64,000 bases of DNA from Telopea speciosissima. Taxonomy: Eukaryota; Streptophyta; Magnoliopsida; Proteales; Proteaceae. Made by a program: the position numbers and the translations under genes. The DNA is taken from contig NC_057926.1 of the NCBI RefSeq assembly GCF_018873765.1, positions 57,239,378 through 57,303,377 on the forward strand. Direction: 5' to 3'. The notes beneath the pieces were generated by a model, which worked only from the letters and a program-made list of their open reading frames with translations, was not told the origin of the DNA and did no database searches. This document shows positions 23,600-38,854 of this stretch, in pieces. Numbering within the stretch: the stretch's first letter is position 1; every line of letters starts with the position of its first letter.

Positions 23600-24924
23600 T
23601 ACGCCTTCCTTTTTTGCCTTTTCCTTTTCGTCTCTTTTTTTTTCTCTGAGGTTTTACCCTTCCACTTATCTTTTCTATGATTTCATGATTTTATTTCACA
23701 CGACAGTTACACTAATATGAATGGCCTTGCTTGATATTTTCCTGTCACGGTACTTGAATTTGAATTTTTATGTGATATTTGGTCCGAAGGTTCTGTGGTT
23801 GTATGATGGTGAAGCATGTGCTGTATTTTGCATAGCTTTTTATGCAATATCAGTTCCAAATTGAAGAACTTTAACTGAATAGCAGAACCAGAATCACCAA
23901 AATAGAGGGAACAAAACAGTTCAAGAGAAAATTGATAACTTGTAGCAATGTGATCAGATAAGGTTTCTTTTCTAGTCGAGACCTCAACTGAACCAGTAGA
24001 TTAAGTCTGCAAAAGTTCTTAGAAAACAGAGCTCTAGTTTGGACTGCACAGAGAAGTCCTAGTTTACTAGGAAAACAAACAAGTGGACCTAGATCTGATA
24101 TTCCAGCAGTTCAACCTCAGCAGATTGAATCAGAAACCAACAGAGCAAGTACTGAATCTACAGTGCTTAGTATAGAAAATTCTTAATTTTATTAAAAAAC
24201 GATTCCCACAGTTCTGTAATCAACAATAAAGAGTTTATGGTTTTAGGGATTAGTTGATGCAATACTAACAAAAACTAAACCTAATATCCTCCACCCAAAT
24301 TCTTTTTTATTTTTTATTTTTTATCCTACACATAATGCTAATTAGCTAGAAAGAACTCAAAAATTTCTCTTTATGGAATTGTAGTAATGAGACATAACTG
24401 CAACTCAGACTTATGGTTTTGCCTACTTGATATATCTTCTCCAAACCTGCTTTTTGTTGTTCCTTCTTTTATCCCCGAGGTGGGGTATGGTGGTTTAGCA
24501 CAGGTGCTCCAGCATTCCCAGAAGCTAAAAGCCTGCTGCCCTTCCCCCCACCCCCATCCCCTGTGGGGGTATTTCAGGGAGAAGTACTTATCTTTCAGAT
24601 ATCTTCTATATTATCATGATCAGAATAGTCCATCACCAACAGAACTTGACACATTTCGGGGGATATCAATATATATTCTGTCATCCATATTTGATTTCAG
24701 ATTTCTTTTTTTTGCTTACTGGTCACTCCCACAGTTTTTAGAGTGTGATCACACCCTCCTGGGCACCATCGAACTAATCTTTGATGAAGACACCCATGCC
24801 ATGAATCATATGGGAGACTCCACATTAGGAAGGTTTGTGGCAAGGTCCCCATTGGGTAGGATCTTTGAAACATGGTTTGTGACACAATCTCATGGTTACT
24901 TGTAAATCTTAAACTCTACTTGTG

Positions 24925-25003
24925 GGGTTTTTAGCTCAAATTGGTAGAGCACTTGGAACATGAGCATGTTCCAAGGGATGGTGGTTCGAATCCACTGAGA
25001 CCC
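24925..25003 (+). tRNA. tRNA-like sequence, CAU-like loop, abnormal anticodon arm
   Basis: It folds as a cloverleaf: GGGTTTT/GAGACCC acceptor (7 pairs with G-U), GCTC/GAGC D stem, CTTGG/CCAAG anticodon stem and GGTGG/CCACT T stem around TTCGAAT. A TTTT follows the 3' end, suiting a pol III terminator. The anticodon loop is 14 nt instead of 7 and is itself palindromic (AACATGAGCATGTT), so the arm could instead form an 11-bp hairpin. A CAT sits at the expected anticodon position before the extra 7 nt. It is probably a pseudo-tRNA, a tRNA-derived repeat, or an unusual functional RNA. Confidence 0.5.
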
Positions 25004-25644
25004 TTTTATTCAACTATTCATAGACATGAAAGGCTTCCACATTGTGTGATTCTTAGGTATCTTGATCATCTCATTCTTTTTCAAATAAAATTTACAAATA
25101 GAAAGCATAGGAAGACTAAAATAGGTGCTATGACTCATAGAAGAGCTCCCTCTTATTTATAAAGATCATAGCATAAGTGTTGGCAAGGGAAAATGCTTCA
25201 CTACATCCCATATAAGTTCTTACTTTTTTATTTCATTCTATTACATGTAACATTCATACAAAAAAGGCACATTGACTTGATGTAGTTCAGCAAGGACTTA
25301 TGCCAGATAGCAGGCCCAAAATCCAAAGAGCAGAAAATAGAGAGAGAGAACTACATAAACTATAACCACAAGGACTCATGGAAACAACCACAATTGCAGC
25401 AAAAGGCTACAACTCAACTCCAATTCAATAAAGAACACAACTCAATTATTTAGCTTAGTCAGCTGTTTTGCCCTTCATATAGGCCATAATGCTTTAACAA
25501 AAATAGAAACTCCTTAAGTTGCTTCCTAACCAAAAGTTCACTCATCTTTGAACAAAATAGAAACCTTGTAGGCCTTCTAGACGGTCTTACTAACTCATAC
25601 CAAGGCCAAATTTTGAAAGAAAATTCATTAATTAGTTAATATGA

Positions 25645-25715
25645 GAGTCCCGATGGAGTCGAACCATCATCTCCTGGTAAAAAACCAGTTGCTCTACCTT
25701 TTTGAGCTAAAGACT
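25645..25715 (-). tRNA. tRNA-like sequence, possibly tRNA-Lys(UUU)-derived
   Basis: Read on the minus strand: GAGTCTT/GGGACTC acceptor, GCTC/GAGC D stem, CTGG/CCAG anticodon stem with a TTTTTTA loop, and a perfect GATGG/CCATC T stem around TTCGACT. Anticodon position reads TTT, but position 37 is T instead of a purine and the loop is a homopolymer, so it may be degenerate. It closely resembles the plus-strand tRNA-like sequence about 0.7 kb away in sequence as well as fold (shared TTTAGCTCAA, GGTAGAGCA and GAT.GTGGTTCGA-like blocks). Confidence 0.5.
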
Positions 25716-27003
25716 CACCTACATCAATTAAAACCATTTTAGTTTAATCCAACATAAAAAAAAAATTAAATTAAAGTACACTAACCTCACCTGAGATATA
25801 CCTCTAGTTGAATTGAAAAATTAAATTTTCAAAACAGAATCTGAAGTAGAACCTTAACCGGTTAACAAAATTGAAAATTGAAGAAGACAAGAGCAAGATA
25901 ATATTATTTAATGACTATCAAATAGAATTAAGAAAATAGATGGAACTAAGCATGCACAAGAGAGATCTAGACCTGTACAACCAAAGAAGAAAAAGAGAAG
26001 AGAAGAGAAGACAACTGATTGAGGAAAATGGATGAACACATACTCAATGCAAATTCCCAACATCAGAGATATGGGAAACAATTAAATGCAAGAAATAGAC
26101 ACAGGAAATCAAAAAGATCCAAGGTTATAGGAAGCTAAACATATAAGCACAGATCCATCCAACCAAGAATATTGCAACAAATCACTTTACAAGTCTTGAT
26201 TGAATAGGGAATCTATATTAGCACCACTGGAACACACAATAAAGAACCCTCACCAAAATCAGATAAAGGTGGAAGAAATAGGGGCATTTAAACGACAACT
26301 AATAAGTAGGTGAAATATGGAAAAGTTAAAAAACATTGAGAGTGGGTGCCCTCATGGTTTCCACCCTTGCAAACATGAAAAATTTTCAGATATTAGAGAG
26401 GCGATAAGAATAAGACTGTTTAACTTGCCTGAGACATTTTTCTGTGACCTACTAAGTCTGGATTTAAGGTGAAAATCAGAAAATCAAGTGTATCACAGAG
26501 AACGGCCCTGCAGTACAGGTTTTCCAGACTTGAGAAATAGGAAGAGGAAGCATTTGATGTACAGAAAAATTGGGGGGAAAAAAAAAAAAAGAAGCAGACA
26601 TAAGAAGGAAAATCAGAGTACCTGGTTAGCCTCGCCGGATGTCTAGAAATAGATGAGTCACGGCTAGACAGGAGCAAAAATAAGCTTACACTTTCTCTGT
26701 ACCAAGAACCGAAATCCTTTCAGAACGAAAATGAGAGAGAGATAGACCATGGCATGTAAAGAACCAAAATTCTAGGTAAATCCCCTGTACCAACAACGAA
26801 GTTCCAGGTTAGCCTGGTTACCTGATTAGCCTCGCCGTCCTCAAATCCCTTGAATAAGATGAGTAAATCCCCTGTACCAACAAATAAATTCCCCTCATTA
26901 GGGTTACAGAACGAAAATGAGAGAGAGAGAAGAAGAGGGGAGAGTCACATTACCTGGTTCGTCGTTCGACGTTCAAAATGGCAAGATGGAGCTGTTGGTT
27001 CCT

Positions 27004-27055
27004 ATGAATAATACAAAGTTTGCAGCAGAAGAAGGTTAAGAGAACTGCACGTGAA
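27004..27055 (-). repeat. inner piece of the right inverted arm
   Basis: Reverse complement of about 23555-23599. It is separated from the rest of the right arm by copia-1. The final five bases, GTGAA, form one copy of the copia-1 target duplication. Confidence 0.85.
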
Positions 27056-27447
27056 TGTTGGCTTATGTGGCCCAAAGTGCCACATCACTTAATTAGTTTT
27101 GCTAAAAAGGTGGTTAGTGCAGTTCCCTATCCATGAGGGAAACTACCTGATGGTGGTAGTTACAAGTGATAAGGATTTTTATGAGGGTTCTAGTCTTGTG
27201 TACGGAATTATTCTTTACCATCAAGGAGTAATTTTTGTGAGAGACAAAAAAGACTAGAAATCTACCTTCTCAGCCATTGACAGTGTTCTACTAGACACAA
27301 GGAGTACATCGGCGAACAAGTATTGACCGGAGTTGATCGAAAACAATGGCGTCAGACGATTCAAACCTTTTCTTGGGACCGTCTGGAGGTAGAGTGCACT
27401 GCCTCTGTTTAATTTAGACCCTGTTTGTGTAATGAGTATTTCTTATA
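27056..27447 (+). repeat. copia-1 5' LTR
   Basis: Begins TGTTGGCTTATGTGGCCC and ends TATTTCTTATA. The 3' copy differs by scattered substitutions and a 2-bp loss (GAGAGACAAA to GAGACAAA). Confidence 0.93.
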
Positions 27448-27461
27448 TTTGATATCAAAGC

Positions 27462-28536
27462 CCTTTATGACACATGGGTTCAACAGTTTAATCATAATAC
27501 ATGCTAGAACATCATAAATAGGCATAAAATAAACAATTATGATAATTTGTACCGTTATGGGGTACCCAAAAGGGCCAAAAAAAAAAAGGAAAAGTGCTGC
27601 AAGTACTGTCCAGTGACATAACTAAAGGTCACAAACAATACAATGCTGTAGAGCACGTCCAAAAACCCCGGATTGGCCTCAAGAATCATGAAAATCTCAA
27701 ATGTATATCATAAGATATGAACCAAAAACAATTTTGTCACCCAAACTATCCTACCACTTATTTTAAGATGTGAACAGAAGGATAAAAGTCTATCCTCTAA
27801 GAAAACATGCAAAGCACATATATTATAACAGTGAACCAAACAACATTAAATCGGTTCAATCAAAACCAAACCAGTTCATGATACAATCGAACTAAAATCA
27901 AACAATGGTCAAAGCCAATGGGCATTGATTTAACCAGAACGATCTGGGCTAATGGGTTGATCCAAAAGGGTTTTTTGGTGGTATAGAATTTATTATTCAG
28001 GATTTATGATGCGATTTATTTATCAAATTGCCATTGAAGGACTTAGTGTTTGCCACACTTCAAGATAAGTCCATAAAGCTTTAATTCAAGGGCAATTTTG
28101 AAAATAAATCCTAAGACATCATACAGTTTGCAACAAATGTATAAGAATTAACTCCGAGCCCCAAAGGGAAGTTGTTAATTTTTGTGCATATGTTGGGATA
28201 AGATAGATTGATAAATATTTAGATGAGGGGGATTCTTAAGGCCCAAAGGTACGGGATTCCTCTTGTTTAGATATGATGCATTCTAGTCTCATTGTTTAAG
28301 GTACAAACCTTACAAGTTGCAGTCCTTGCCCAAAGGTAGACTGTGATAAGTTTGGTTTGTTGTTGATTATCAATATTGGTTGATGTCAACACTAAGAAAA
28401 CAAACTATAGTTAGTTACAACCTTAGCCCAAAGGCAGGCTGTAATGAGCTGTAATTTGTTACTGAAATTAGCTAAAGTTAATTTTCAGTATAAGGTTCCA
28501 TGAGCATGTCACTGATTTGGTTTATATTGTGCAGTT
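27462..28536. other. copia-1 untranslated leader
   Basis: About 1.1 kb between the primer-binding site and the first gag codon. No conserved frame was seen. Confidence 0.6.
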
Positions 28537-31500
28537 ATGCTTGACAATCAATTCAGGCTCCCCCTTCTGACTGGGGATAACTCTGCTGATTGGAAAGAGC
28601 TGCTTGAGCTTACTTTGGGGTATCTTGATTTGGATTTCACCATTATTGAGGATGAACCCGCTGCCCTCACTAATGCAAGTACGCCAGATGAAAGGGCTTA
28701 TCATAAAAGATGGACTCGATCGAACCGTCTGAGTCTGAAGCTCGTTAGGGCTTATATAAGCAAGAGCATCAGAGGTTCTATCCCTACAAGCAACAATGCT
28801 AAGGAATACTTGAAATCGATCGATGACCAGTTTGTTGGCAATTATAAGTCTATCATCAGTACCCTGATAGCAAGATTCAGCTCTTTAAAGTACAATGATA
28901 AAGGTGGTGTGCGTGATCACATCATGAAAATGAGGGACATTGCCGCTCAGCTCAAAGAAATGGAAGTAGGAATAACTGATGAATACTTGGTGCATCACAT
29001 TCTTAACTCACTCCTCCCTCCGGAGTATAGGGCCTTTAAGGTCTCATACGGCACATAGCCACAGAAATGGACAGTCAATGAATTAATGAATATGTGAGTT
29101 CAGGACGAGCAGAGATTGAAGAGTGAAGCCAAGGAAAGTGCACATCTGACCACTTTTGAGAAAGGGCAATCCAGCAAATCTAAGAAGTCTTTTCAGAAGA
29201 AGAAGGGAAATAAGCCTATGAAGAAACAAGGCAACAACCAACCCAAGTGCTTCTTCTGTAGGAAGAAGAAACATATTAAGAAGGATTACATCAAGTTTCA
29301 AAACTGGTTGGTGAAGAAAGGTATGTCCTACGTATGTTTTGAGTCTAATTTGGTTAATTCTCATTCATATAATTGGTGGATTGATTCTGGTTCTACAATC
29401 CATGTTGCGAATACCATGCAGGGCTTTCTACAGACAAGACCACCGAGGGAAAATGAAAGAAGCATCTATTCTGGAAACAAGGTGCAATCTCGGGTTGAAG
29501 CGGTTGGAGTCTATAGATTGATCCTACAATCTGGGCATGTGCTGGATTTAGATAGATGTTTTTACATGCCATCTTTTTCTAAGAACTTAATTTATGTTTC
29601 AAGTTTAACTCCTTGTGGTTAGGTGTTTAACTTTTATGGTACAATATTTTATATGTATCAAAACAATATTTTAGTTGGTTCTGGAACTTTAGTGGATGGT
29701 TTATATTTACTACATCTAGATTCAGTCTTTGAAAGTAATTTACTTACTTCCTCAAGTTATATTGACAGTAAAAGATCAATTATGAATGAAAATTCATCTA
29801 AACTTTGGCACCAGAGATTAGGTCACATCTCTGTAGATAGACTCAAAAGGTTAGTGAATGATGGAGTCTTAAAGACTTTAGATTTCACTGATTTTGGAAC
29901 ATGTGTGGACTGCATTAAAGGAAAGCAGACCAACAAGTCCAAGAAAGGAGCTAAGCGAAGTACTGATACTTTAGAGATCATACATACAGATATTTGTGGA
30001 CCATTTACCACATCCTGTCTGAATGGTCAAAGATATTTCATTACATTTATCGATGACCATACTAGATACATGTATCTCTACCTTATGGATCATAAAGATA
30101 AGACACTTGATGTCTTTAAGATCTATAAAGCAGAAGTAGAGAAACAGACTGGAAGAGTCATTAAGATTGTAAGATCAGACAGAGGAGGTGAATATTATGG
30201 AAGGTACACAGAACTAGGACAGAGACCAGATCCATTCGCCCAATATCTTACTGAGCAAGGTATAGTAACTCAATATACCATGCTTGGGTCTCCAGACCAA
30301 AATGGCGTTGCTGAAAGAAGAAATCGGACGCTTATGGATATGGTATGAAGTATGATCAATAACTCCAACCTTCCTTTGACCCTGTGGAGTGAAGCCCTAA
30401 AAACAGCAGTGTATTTATTGAATAGGGTACCATCGAAAGCAGTTCCAAAGACTCCTTATGAACTTTGGACTGGGAGGAAGCCTAGCTTAAGGCATACACG
30501 TGTATGGGGTTGTCCAGCTGAAGTTAGGGTATATAATCCACATGAAAGAAAGTTGGACCCTAAAACAGTTAGTGGATTTTTCATTGGCTATCCAGATAGG
30601 TCTAAGGGTTACAAGTTCTTTTGTCCATCTCACTCACTTCCCATTGTAGAATCTAAGAATGCTAGATTTCTGGAGGATGGCAACAACAGTGGGAGTTCAG
30701 AATTACGGAACATTCAGTTTCATGAACAACCAGTTCAGGTTCCGTCTCCTACACAAGAAAGTGGAGGAATCATTCCTCCAATCATTGTTTATAGGGGTTC
30801 ATCATCAAGTGAACCAACACCTCATGACAATGTTGTTGTTACTGAACTTGTTGTTCAACCTCCTGTTGTACAAAATGAGGCCATACAAATTGAACAAACA
30901 GCATTAAGAAGATCCTCAAGAGTCAGAAAACCAACAATTTCTTCTGATTTTCATGTTTACCTCCAAAATTGTGAGGTTGATGATGGTTTTGAAGTAGATC
31001 CAACATCATTCTCACAAGCCATGAGCTATAGAGATTCCATTTTATGGCTTAATGCCATGAAGGATGAAATGGATTCTATGGTAAAGAATCAAGTTTGGGA
31101 TCTTGTTGAGCTACTAGAAGGGGCCATCCCTGTGGGATGTAAATGGGTTTTTAAAACCAAAAGAGACTCTGCTGGTAACATTGAGAGATACAAGGCCCGA
31201 CTTGTGGCGAAAGGGTTTAATCAGAAAGAAAACATTGATTATAAAGAAACCTTTTCACCAGTTTCAAGAAAAGATTCATCTAGAATTGTCATGGTCCTTG
31301 TAGCTCACTTCGATCTTGAGTTACATCAAATGGATGTCAAAACGGCATTCCTAAATGGTGACCTTATGGAGGAGGTATATATGAAGCAACCAGAAGGATT
31401 CTCAAAGGACAGTAAAGATCATTTAGTCTGTAAACTCAAGAGATCCATATAGGGATTGAAACAGGTTTCTCGTCAATGGTACCTTAAGTTTGACACCATG

Positions 31501-32560
31501 ATTACTTCCTTTGGTTTTGTTGAGAATCGTGCTGATCAATGTATCTATCTTAAGACAAAGGGAAGTCGTTTCATTATTTTGGTACTACATGTGGACGATA
31601 TACTCTTGGCTAGTAATGACCTAGGGATGTTGCATGAAACAAAACCTTTCCCAGGTTAGCAATTTCGATATGAAGGATATGGGTGAAGCATTCTATGTTT
31701 TAGGCATAGAAATTCACCGGGACCGGTCTAACCAGACCTTAGGATTATCCCAAAAAGGTTATATCGAGAAAATACTGGAACGCTTCAAGATGAAGAGTTG
31801 TTCTTCAAGTGTAGCACCTATAGTCAAGGGTGATAGACTAAGTTTGGAGCAATGTCCGAGAACAGTCTTAGAGGAACAAGAAATGCATAGTATCCCTTAT
31901 GCGTCTGCAGTATGCAGTCTAATGTACGTACAAGTGTGTACAAGGCCAGACATCGCCTTTGCAGTGGGAGTTCTGGAAAGATTCCAGAAGAATCCGGGTA
32001 TACCACATTGGAAAGCAGCAAAGAAAGTATTGAGATACCTTCAAGGCACCAAGGATTTTATGTTGACATATCGACGTGTCAATGACTTGGAGCTGATTGG
32101 CTATTCTGACTCAGATTACGCTGGATGTGGAGATACAAGAAGGTCCACTTTAGGATATGTTTTTCTGCTTGCTGGAGGAGCAATTTCCTGAAAAAGTGTG
32201 AAGCAACCAAAGACTGCGTCCTCAACAATGGAAGCAGAGGTGGTGGCATGCTATGAGGCAGTCTCTCACGCATCGTAGTTACGTTATTTCATCACAGATC
32301 TCCAAGTTATTCCGTCTATTGAGAGGCCTACACGGATATACTGTGATAACACTGCGACAGTAAAATTCTCTAACAACACATGCTCTATGAGTCGATGTAG
32401 GCACATAGAGATCAAGTATTTTGTTGTAAAAGAGGATGTTCGGGATCATCGTGTTTCGATAGAACACATTGGTACTGATAAGATGTTAGCAGATCCTTTC
32501 ACTAAAGGGCTTCCACCTAATGTTTTTGTGGAACATGTTGGGAATATGGGGCTGATGTAA
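28537..32560 (+). pseudogene. copia-1 gag-pol polyprotein, multiply disrupted
   Basis: Domains in order: gag (28537 to about 29250), a degenerate zinc knuckle (CFFC, H, last Cys replaced by Tyr) near 29257, protease with WWIDSGST near 29373, integrase with WHQRLGH and the D, D, E residues (HTDICGPF, RSDRGGEYY, NGVAERRNRT), reverse transcriptase ([18 protein letters not shown] where YVDD is usual), and RNase H ending in ADPFTKGLP. In-frame stops occur at 29056, 29095, 29620, 30346, 31450, 32189 and about 32277. A frameshift lies near 31640-31660. All domains needed for mobility once existed, but no intact product can be made from this copy. Confidence 0.93.
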
Positions 32561-32983
32561 ATCTTAGTACATGATGTTTTATCTTATATGTTGCAACATT
32601 AATTGTGGTGATTCTTGAACCTTAAGTTTTTCTGTCATTTATAAAGTTTACGCTCAATTTATGTTTTGAAATGACAGATGCCCATTAAGTTTCAGGGCAA
32701 TAAAGTTTACCCTCGAATTGACCATAGGGTTGATTCAAAATTGATCATTTGATCAATTTTCTAAAGTTTTCATGCTAACTGCATTAGGGTTCATTATGAG
32801 AATGACAACTCATTGTAATACATGGAAGGGAGTGTCCTACTTATTGGACATGGACCGCCATGATTCGTGAGTTGGAGTCTTCATTTTGAATGATAAGAGA
32901 AACTCACTGTTTCATGTATGGCCATACAACATAGCAACACCAATATTCATTTGGCATGTGGCAATTTGGGCCAAGTGGGGGAA

Positions 32984-33373
32984 TGTTGGCTGATGTGGCC
33001 CAAAGTGCCACATCACTTAATTAGTTTTGCTAAAAAGGTGGTTAGGGCATTTCCCTATCCATGAGGGAAACTACCTGATGGTGGTAGTTACAAGTGATAA
33101 GGATTTTTATGAGGGTTCTAGTCTTGTGTACGGGATTATTCTTTACCATCAAGGAGTAATTTTTGTGAGACAAAAAAGACTAGAGATCTACCTTCTCAGC
33201 CATTGACAGTATTCTACTAGACACAGGGAGTACAACAGCGAACAAGTATTGACCGGAGTTGATCGGAAACAATGGCGTCAGACGATTCGAACCTTTTCTT
33301 CGGACCGTCTGGAGGTAGAGTGCACTGCCTCTGTTTAATTTAGACCCTGTTTGTGTAATGGGTATTTCTTATA
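32984..33373 (+). repeat. copia-1 3' LTR
   Basis: Begins TGTTGGCTGATGTGGCCC after a GTGGGGGA polypurine tract and ends TATTTCTTATA. It is followed by CTGAA, the second copy of the target duplication. Confidence 0.93.
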
Positions 33374-33779
33374 CTGAATACCTCTCTGAAGAACCTTTCA
33401 CTGCCGCTCATTGCTCGCCGCCGTTCGTCGCTCAACCAGTGGAGCTCCCCTTTATCGCTCTGGAATAGAGTTTGTCGCAACAAGATGAGGTGTCACCACT
33501 GCTAGGGTTCGTCGCGAGGTCAAGAAATGGAGAGAGAAAAGAAAGGGGAAAGAAAGAAAAGGGGGAAGACGAAAGGGGTTAAATCTGGGTTTCGTTAGGT
33601 TTCAAATTTCAAAAAGGAAACGGGTCGGGTTCGTCATTGAAGTAGGGTGAGAGAGGACGAAGGAAGCAAATGGGTTAAACTAAGGAAACCCAAAAATTCA
33701 CCGTTGGATGGTCTCTGTCCAGGTGGCAGCATCCTAGATGGGTGCTGGACGCTCCAGCTCCCGCCACGGCAGGACAGGA
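33374..33779 (-). repeat. outer part of the right inverted arm
   Basis: Reverse complement of about 23054-23550, with small deletions (the second GACCTCGCGACG copy is absent) and an extra CTGCCACC near 33725. The outer end reads GGACAGGA. No convincing 9-bp duplication was found outside the two arms. Confidence 0.85.
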
Positions 33780-34596
33780 GCCAAATCCAAATGTCTACCA
33801 ATATTAATACTGAGGATACTGATTAGAATCATCACTTATTCTAATATAAAAAATATTTTTACCATATTGACTGATATGTATCATCAGTGTGGTATCAATA
33901 TTCGATGTTCATTTACCTACAAAAAAGATGAAATCTCCATGTTCATGATTTTTTTTTGATGAAATTTCTATGTTTTTTATTTGCAATAATGAAAAAGTGT
34001 ACCTTGGAACTTTGGCTTAACTTATTTTTGGCCGAAAGTTTTTTATACCTACAACTCTAGGATCATATTACTCTCTCCGGTCCAAAATCTCCTTCACTGT
34101 TTCCTGATACGTATCATGTAGGAATTTCTCCTTCTAAGTGATTTGAGACAAACTCTCATCCTCTATTGGCGAATTCAAAAATACCCATGCCCTTAATCAT
34201 CATATGACAGTATAATGCCCTTTCTGGGAAGAATCAGAAAAGAAGTATTTCATAGAGAAATTGGGTTATATAGGTCAAGTTTAGGGTTGCGAAAGTAATG
34301 ATTCATATAAATTAAGACTTGTTTTTATGATAATATTCTTGTTCAAAACTTTATTTAGGTGATTTGAGCATTTTTTTTTTAAAAATAGAATCTACATGCA
34401 TAGTTTCGTCAAGTCTTTATTGATGGCTGCAGATCTAGATGTGTTGCCTTGTTAAACTAGATCATTTGAGTTGTTGCATGCGAGTTAGGAAATAAACTGA
34501 TTGTCAAGGGAGCAAATAAAATTTCTCCTAAAGTATTTCGTTTACATGTCAAACGCAAAGTCCTAAAACAATTAATTAATAACAGACATTCTCAAG
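33780..34596. other. intergenic, no gene recognised
   Basis: AT-rich DNA without a recognisable frame or repeat. Confidence 0.4.
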
Positions 34597-34921
34597 CAAG
34601 GTTTAAAACCCCAGAATGGGACCCAAGATCGACCTCCATTGATTCCAATTTGAATTAGATTGGAATTGATCAAAATGAGCTAAATCCCTAGAAATTAGAA
34701 TCGGGAAACAGAATTAAAAGATTTCCACAGATTTTTATTTTTTGGAGTTCTTAATTCAAAAGTCTCGTAGATCCTGTTGCAAGAGGTATGTTTCATCTAT
34801 TTTCTTCCATTTTTATAACTTAAAAAAGAGGTAGAAATTGTTGAAATATGAAAATCTCAGTGCTTTCATAGCCGATTCAAAAGAAGGATTGAGAAAGCAA
34901 ATACCAATTCTTTGAACCATG
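34597..34921. mobile_element. possible hAT-like MITE
   Basis: The left end CAAGGTTTAAAACCCC and the right end TTTGAACCATG (inverted CATGGTTCAAA) form short imperfect inverted termini like those of the element at 52100. The flanking octamers TTCTCAAG and TTCTACAG match at six positions. Only 325 bp and no coding sequence. Confidence 0.38.
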
Positions 34922-35180
34922 TTCTACAGCCCAAGTAAAAGTCAGTAAAACACTATGTTATCATGCGTATCAAATGATGACTGTTGTGTAAAGTAACACT
35001 AATTGCAGAACGGTTTTCTCTGATAAATTGAAATAGGGACCAAAAATAACTAATAAATGCAATATTTTGAAACACAATGCTAGTTTTAATGTACATAAAT
35101 ACTGTCAATGAATTCTACAGTAAAAAATTATGTGACTGAACACAAAATCATGAAAAAAGCTAACAAAATAATGTAGGTCA

Positions 35181-37753
<2,573 letters not shown>

Positions 37754-38854
37754 CAAGCAAAGAAAGAAAGGAACTCTGTTACGTTTCTATGCTTTTAACA
37801 ACATCTCGTACAAGGTGGACCACCATTAATAAATCCTAAATTTTCACTATTGACATCTATCCATTCCACATCCACGGTCAAGGTCAAGGGAGAATCCCTT
37901 GGCCATTGCCATCAGTCTATTTGAATACTTGATGGAAGTTTACCCCCCAAAAGCAATTAATAATACTTGATGGAAGCAAAATCTCTTTGCCTTTTATTCT
38001 TCACCAGATAAATGGGGGTGTACCATTTAAACGGTTAGACCTTAGAATTGCCATACAAGTAATCTACTTTACAAAACCGATCAATTTAAAATGAAATCCA
38101 CTCACATTTTACCCCCCCCGCCAAAAAAAAAATCCAGTCACATCCTTTTCTATTGGTTACTCCTAAGTTTTCAGCTTCCTGCTTTCTTTTCTAGTTTACT
38201 TGAACCATTAGTTGTAAGACCATAAAACCATGTGTAAAGCATGGCCAAATGGGATGTATTATCATAGGTTTTTTCTTTTTTAAGGGTAAAAGAATGCTAA
38301 CCGATTGTGTAGCCCCTGCACCAACATAATAGCCAATGAAAGTGAGCATAGAAACATTGGTTTAGATATGATTTTCAATTTCACTAGGGGATTGAATGGT
38401 CTTTTCATGCACGAAGGTATTGATTTGTGTCTAGGCACAAGAACCACACTAACTAGACAATTGGTTAGCGTTCTTTTTTCTTCTTTTTTTAATCATTATA
38501 TATTATTATGACCAGTGACTAGGATGAGTTATATCATAATGAAGGTTGAATGTTTATAATATGAATAAACTTATCAAAGTAAATTGAAAAAAATGTAGAT
38601 GATAAAATTAAAAAATTATTTAATGGTAGTGATGCTAACACATTGTTTATAAGAAATATTTCTAAAAAATCTATAAATATATTGTTAAGACTTAAGACTA
38701 ATTCATCAAAAAGCAATTAATAAATGATGAATACTGTATATAATTCATAAAAAAACAATAAATAAATGATGAAGGCTATACCTAATCCATTATGAATCTC
38801 CTTTGTAAAGTCTTATCTTCTTTTTGTTTATCTTTCTCCAAATAAACGGATTAA
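37754..38854. other. upstream region of the kinase gene
   Basis: Presumed promoter of the minus-strand kinase gene followed by AT-rich intergenic DNA. No other gene recognised. Confidence 0.4.

Larger units (their letters stand above)
23600..27003. other. interior between inverted arms; no protein gene recognised
   Basis: This 3.4 kb stretch lies between the inner edges of the two arms. The longest ORF (24387-24905, 172 codons) has no recognisable domain and starts in AT-rich intron-like DNA. Direct repeats occur near the right edge: TAAATCCCCTGTACCAACAA twice and CAGAACGAAAATGAGAGAGA twice, between 26720 and 26935. Two tRNA-like sequences lie inside. If the arms are transposon ends, this is the cargo of a non-autonomous element. 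Confidence 0.4.
27056..33373 (+). mobile_element. copia-1: full-length but dead Ty1/copia retrotransposon
   Basis: Two LTRs of about 390 bp (27056-27447 and 32984-33373) flank a gag-pol region in normal copia order. About 15 differences between LTRs were counted by eye. The primer-binding site follows the 5' LTR as TGATATCAAAGC, two G-to-A changes from the initiator-tRNA-Met type TGGTATCAGAGC. A GTGGGGGA polypurine tract precedes the 3' LTR. Target duplication is GTGAA/CTGAA with one mismatch. The insertion site is within the right arm of the large inverted repeat, whose sequence joins up cleanly when the element is skipped. Confidence 0.95.

Noticed and set aside
24387-24905. 172-codon ORF between the inverted arms
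   Set aside because: No recognisable motif, composition like translated intron DNA, and it lies up to a tRNA-like sequence. Not supported as a gene.
28537-32560. Treating copia-1 ORF fragments as separate genes
   Set aside because: They are consecutive pieces of one polyprotein in the same frame separated by stops, plus one frameshift.
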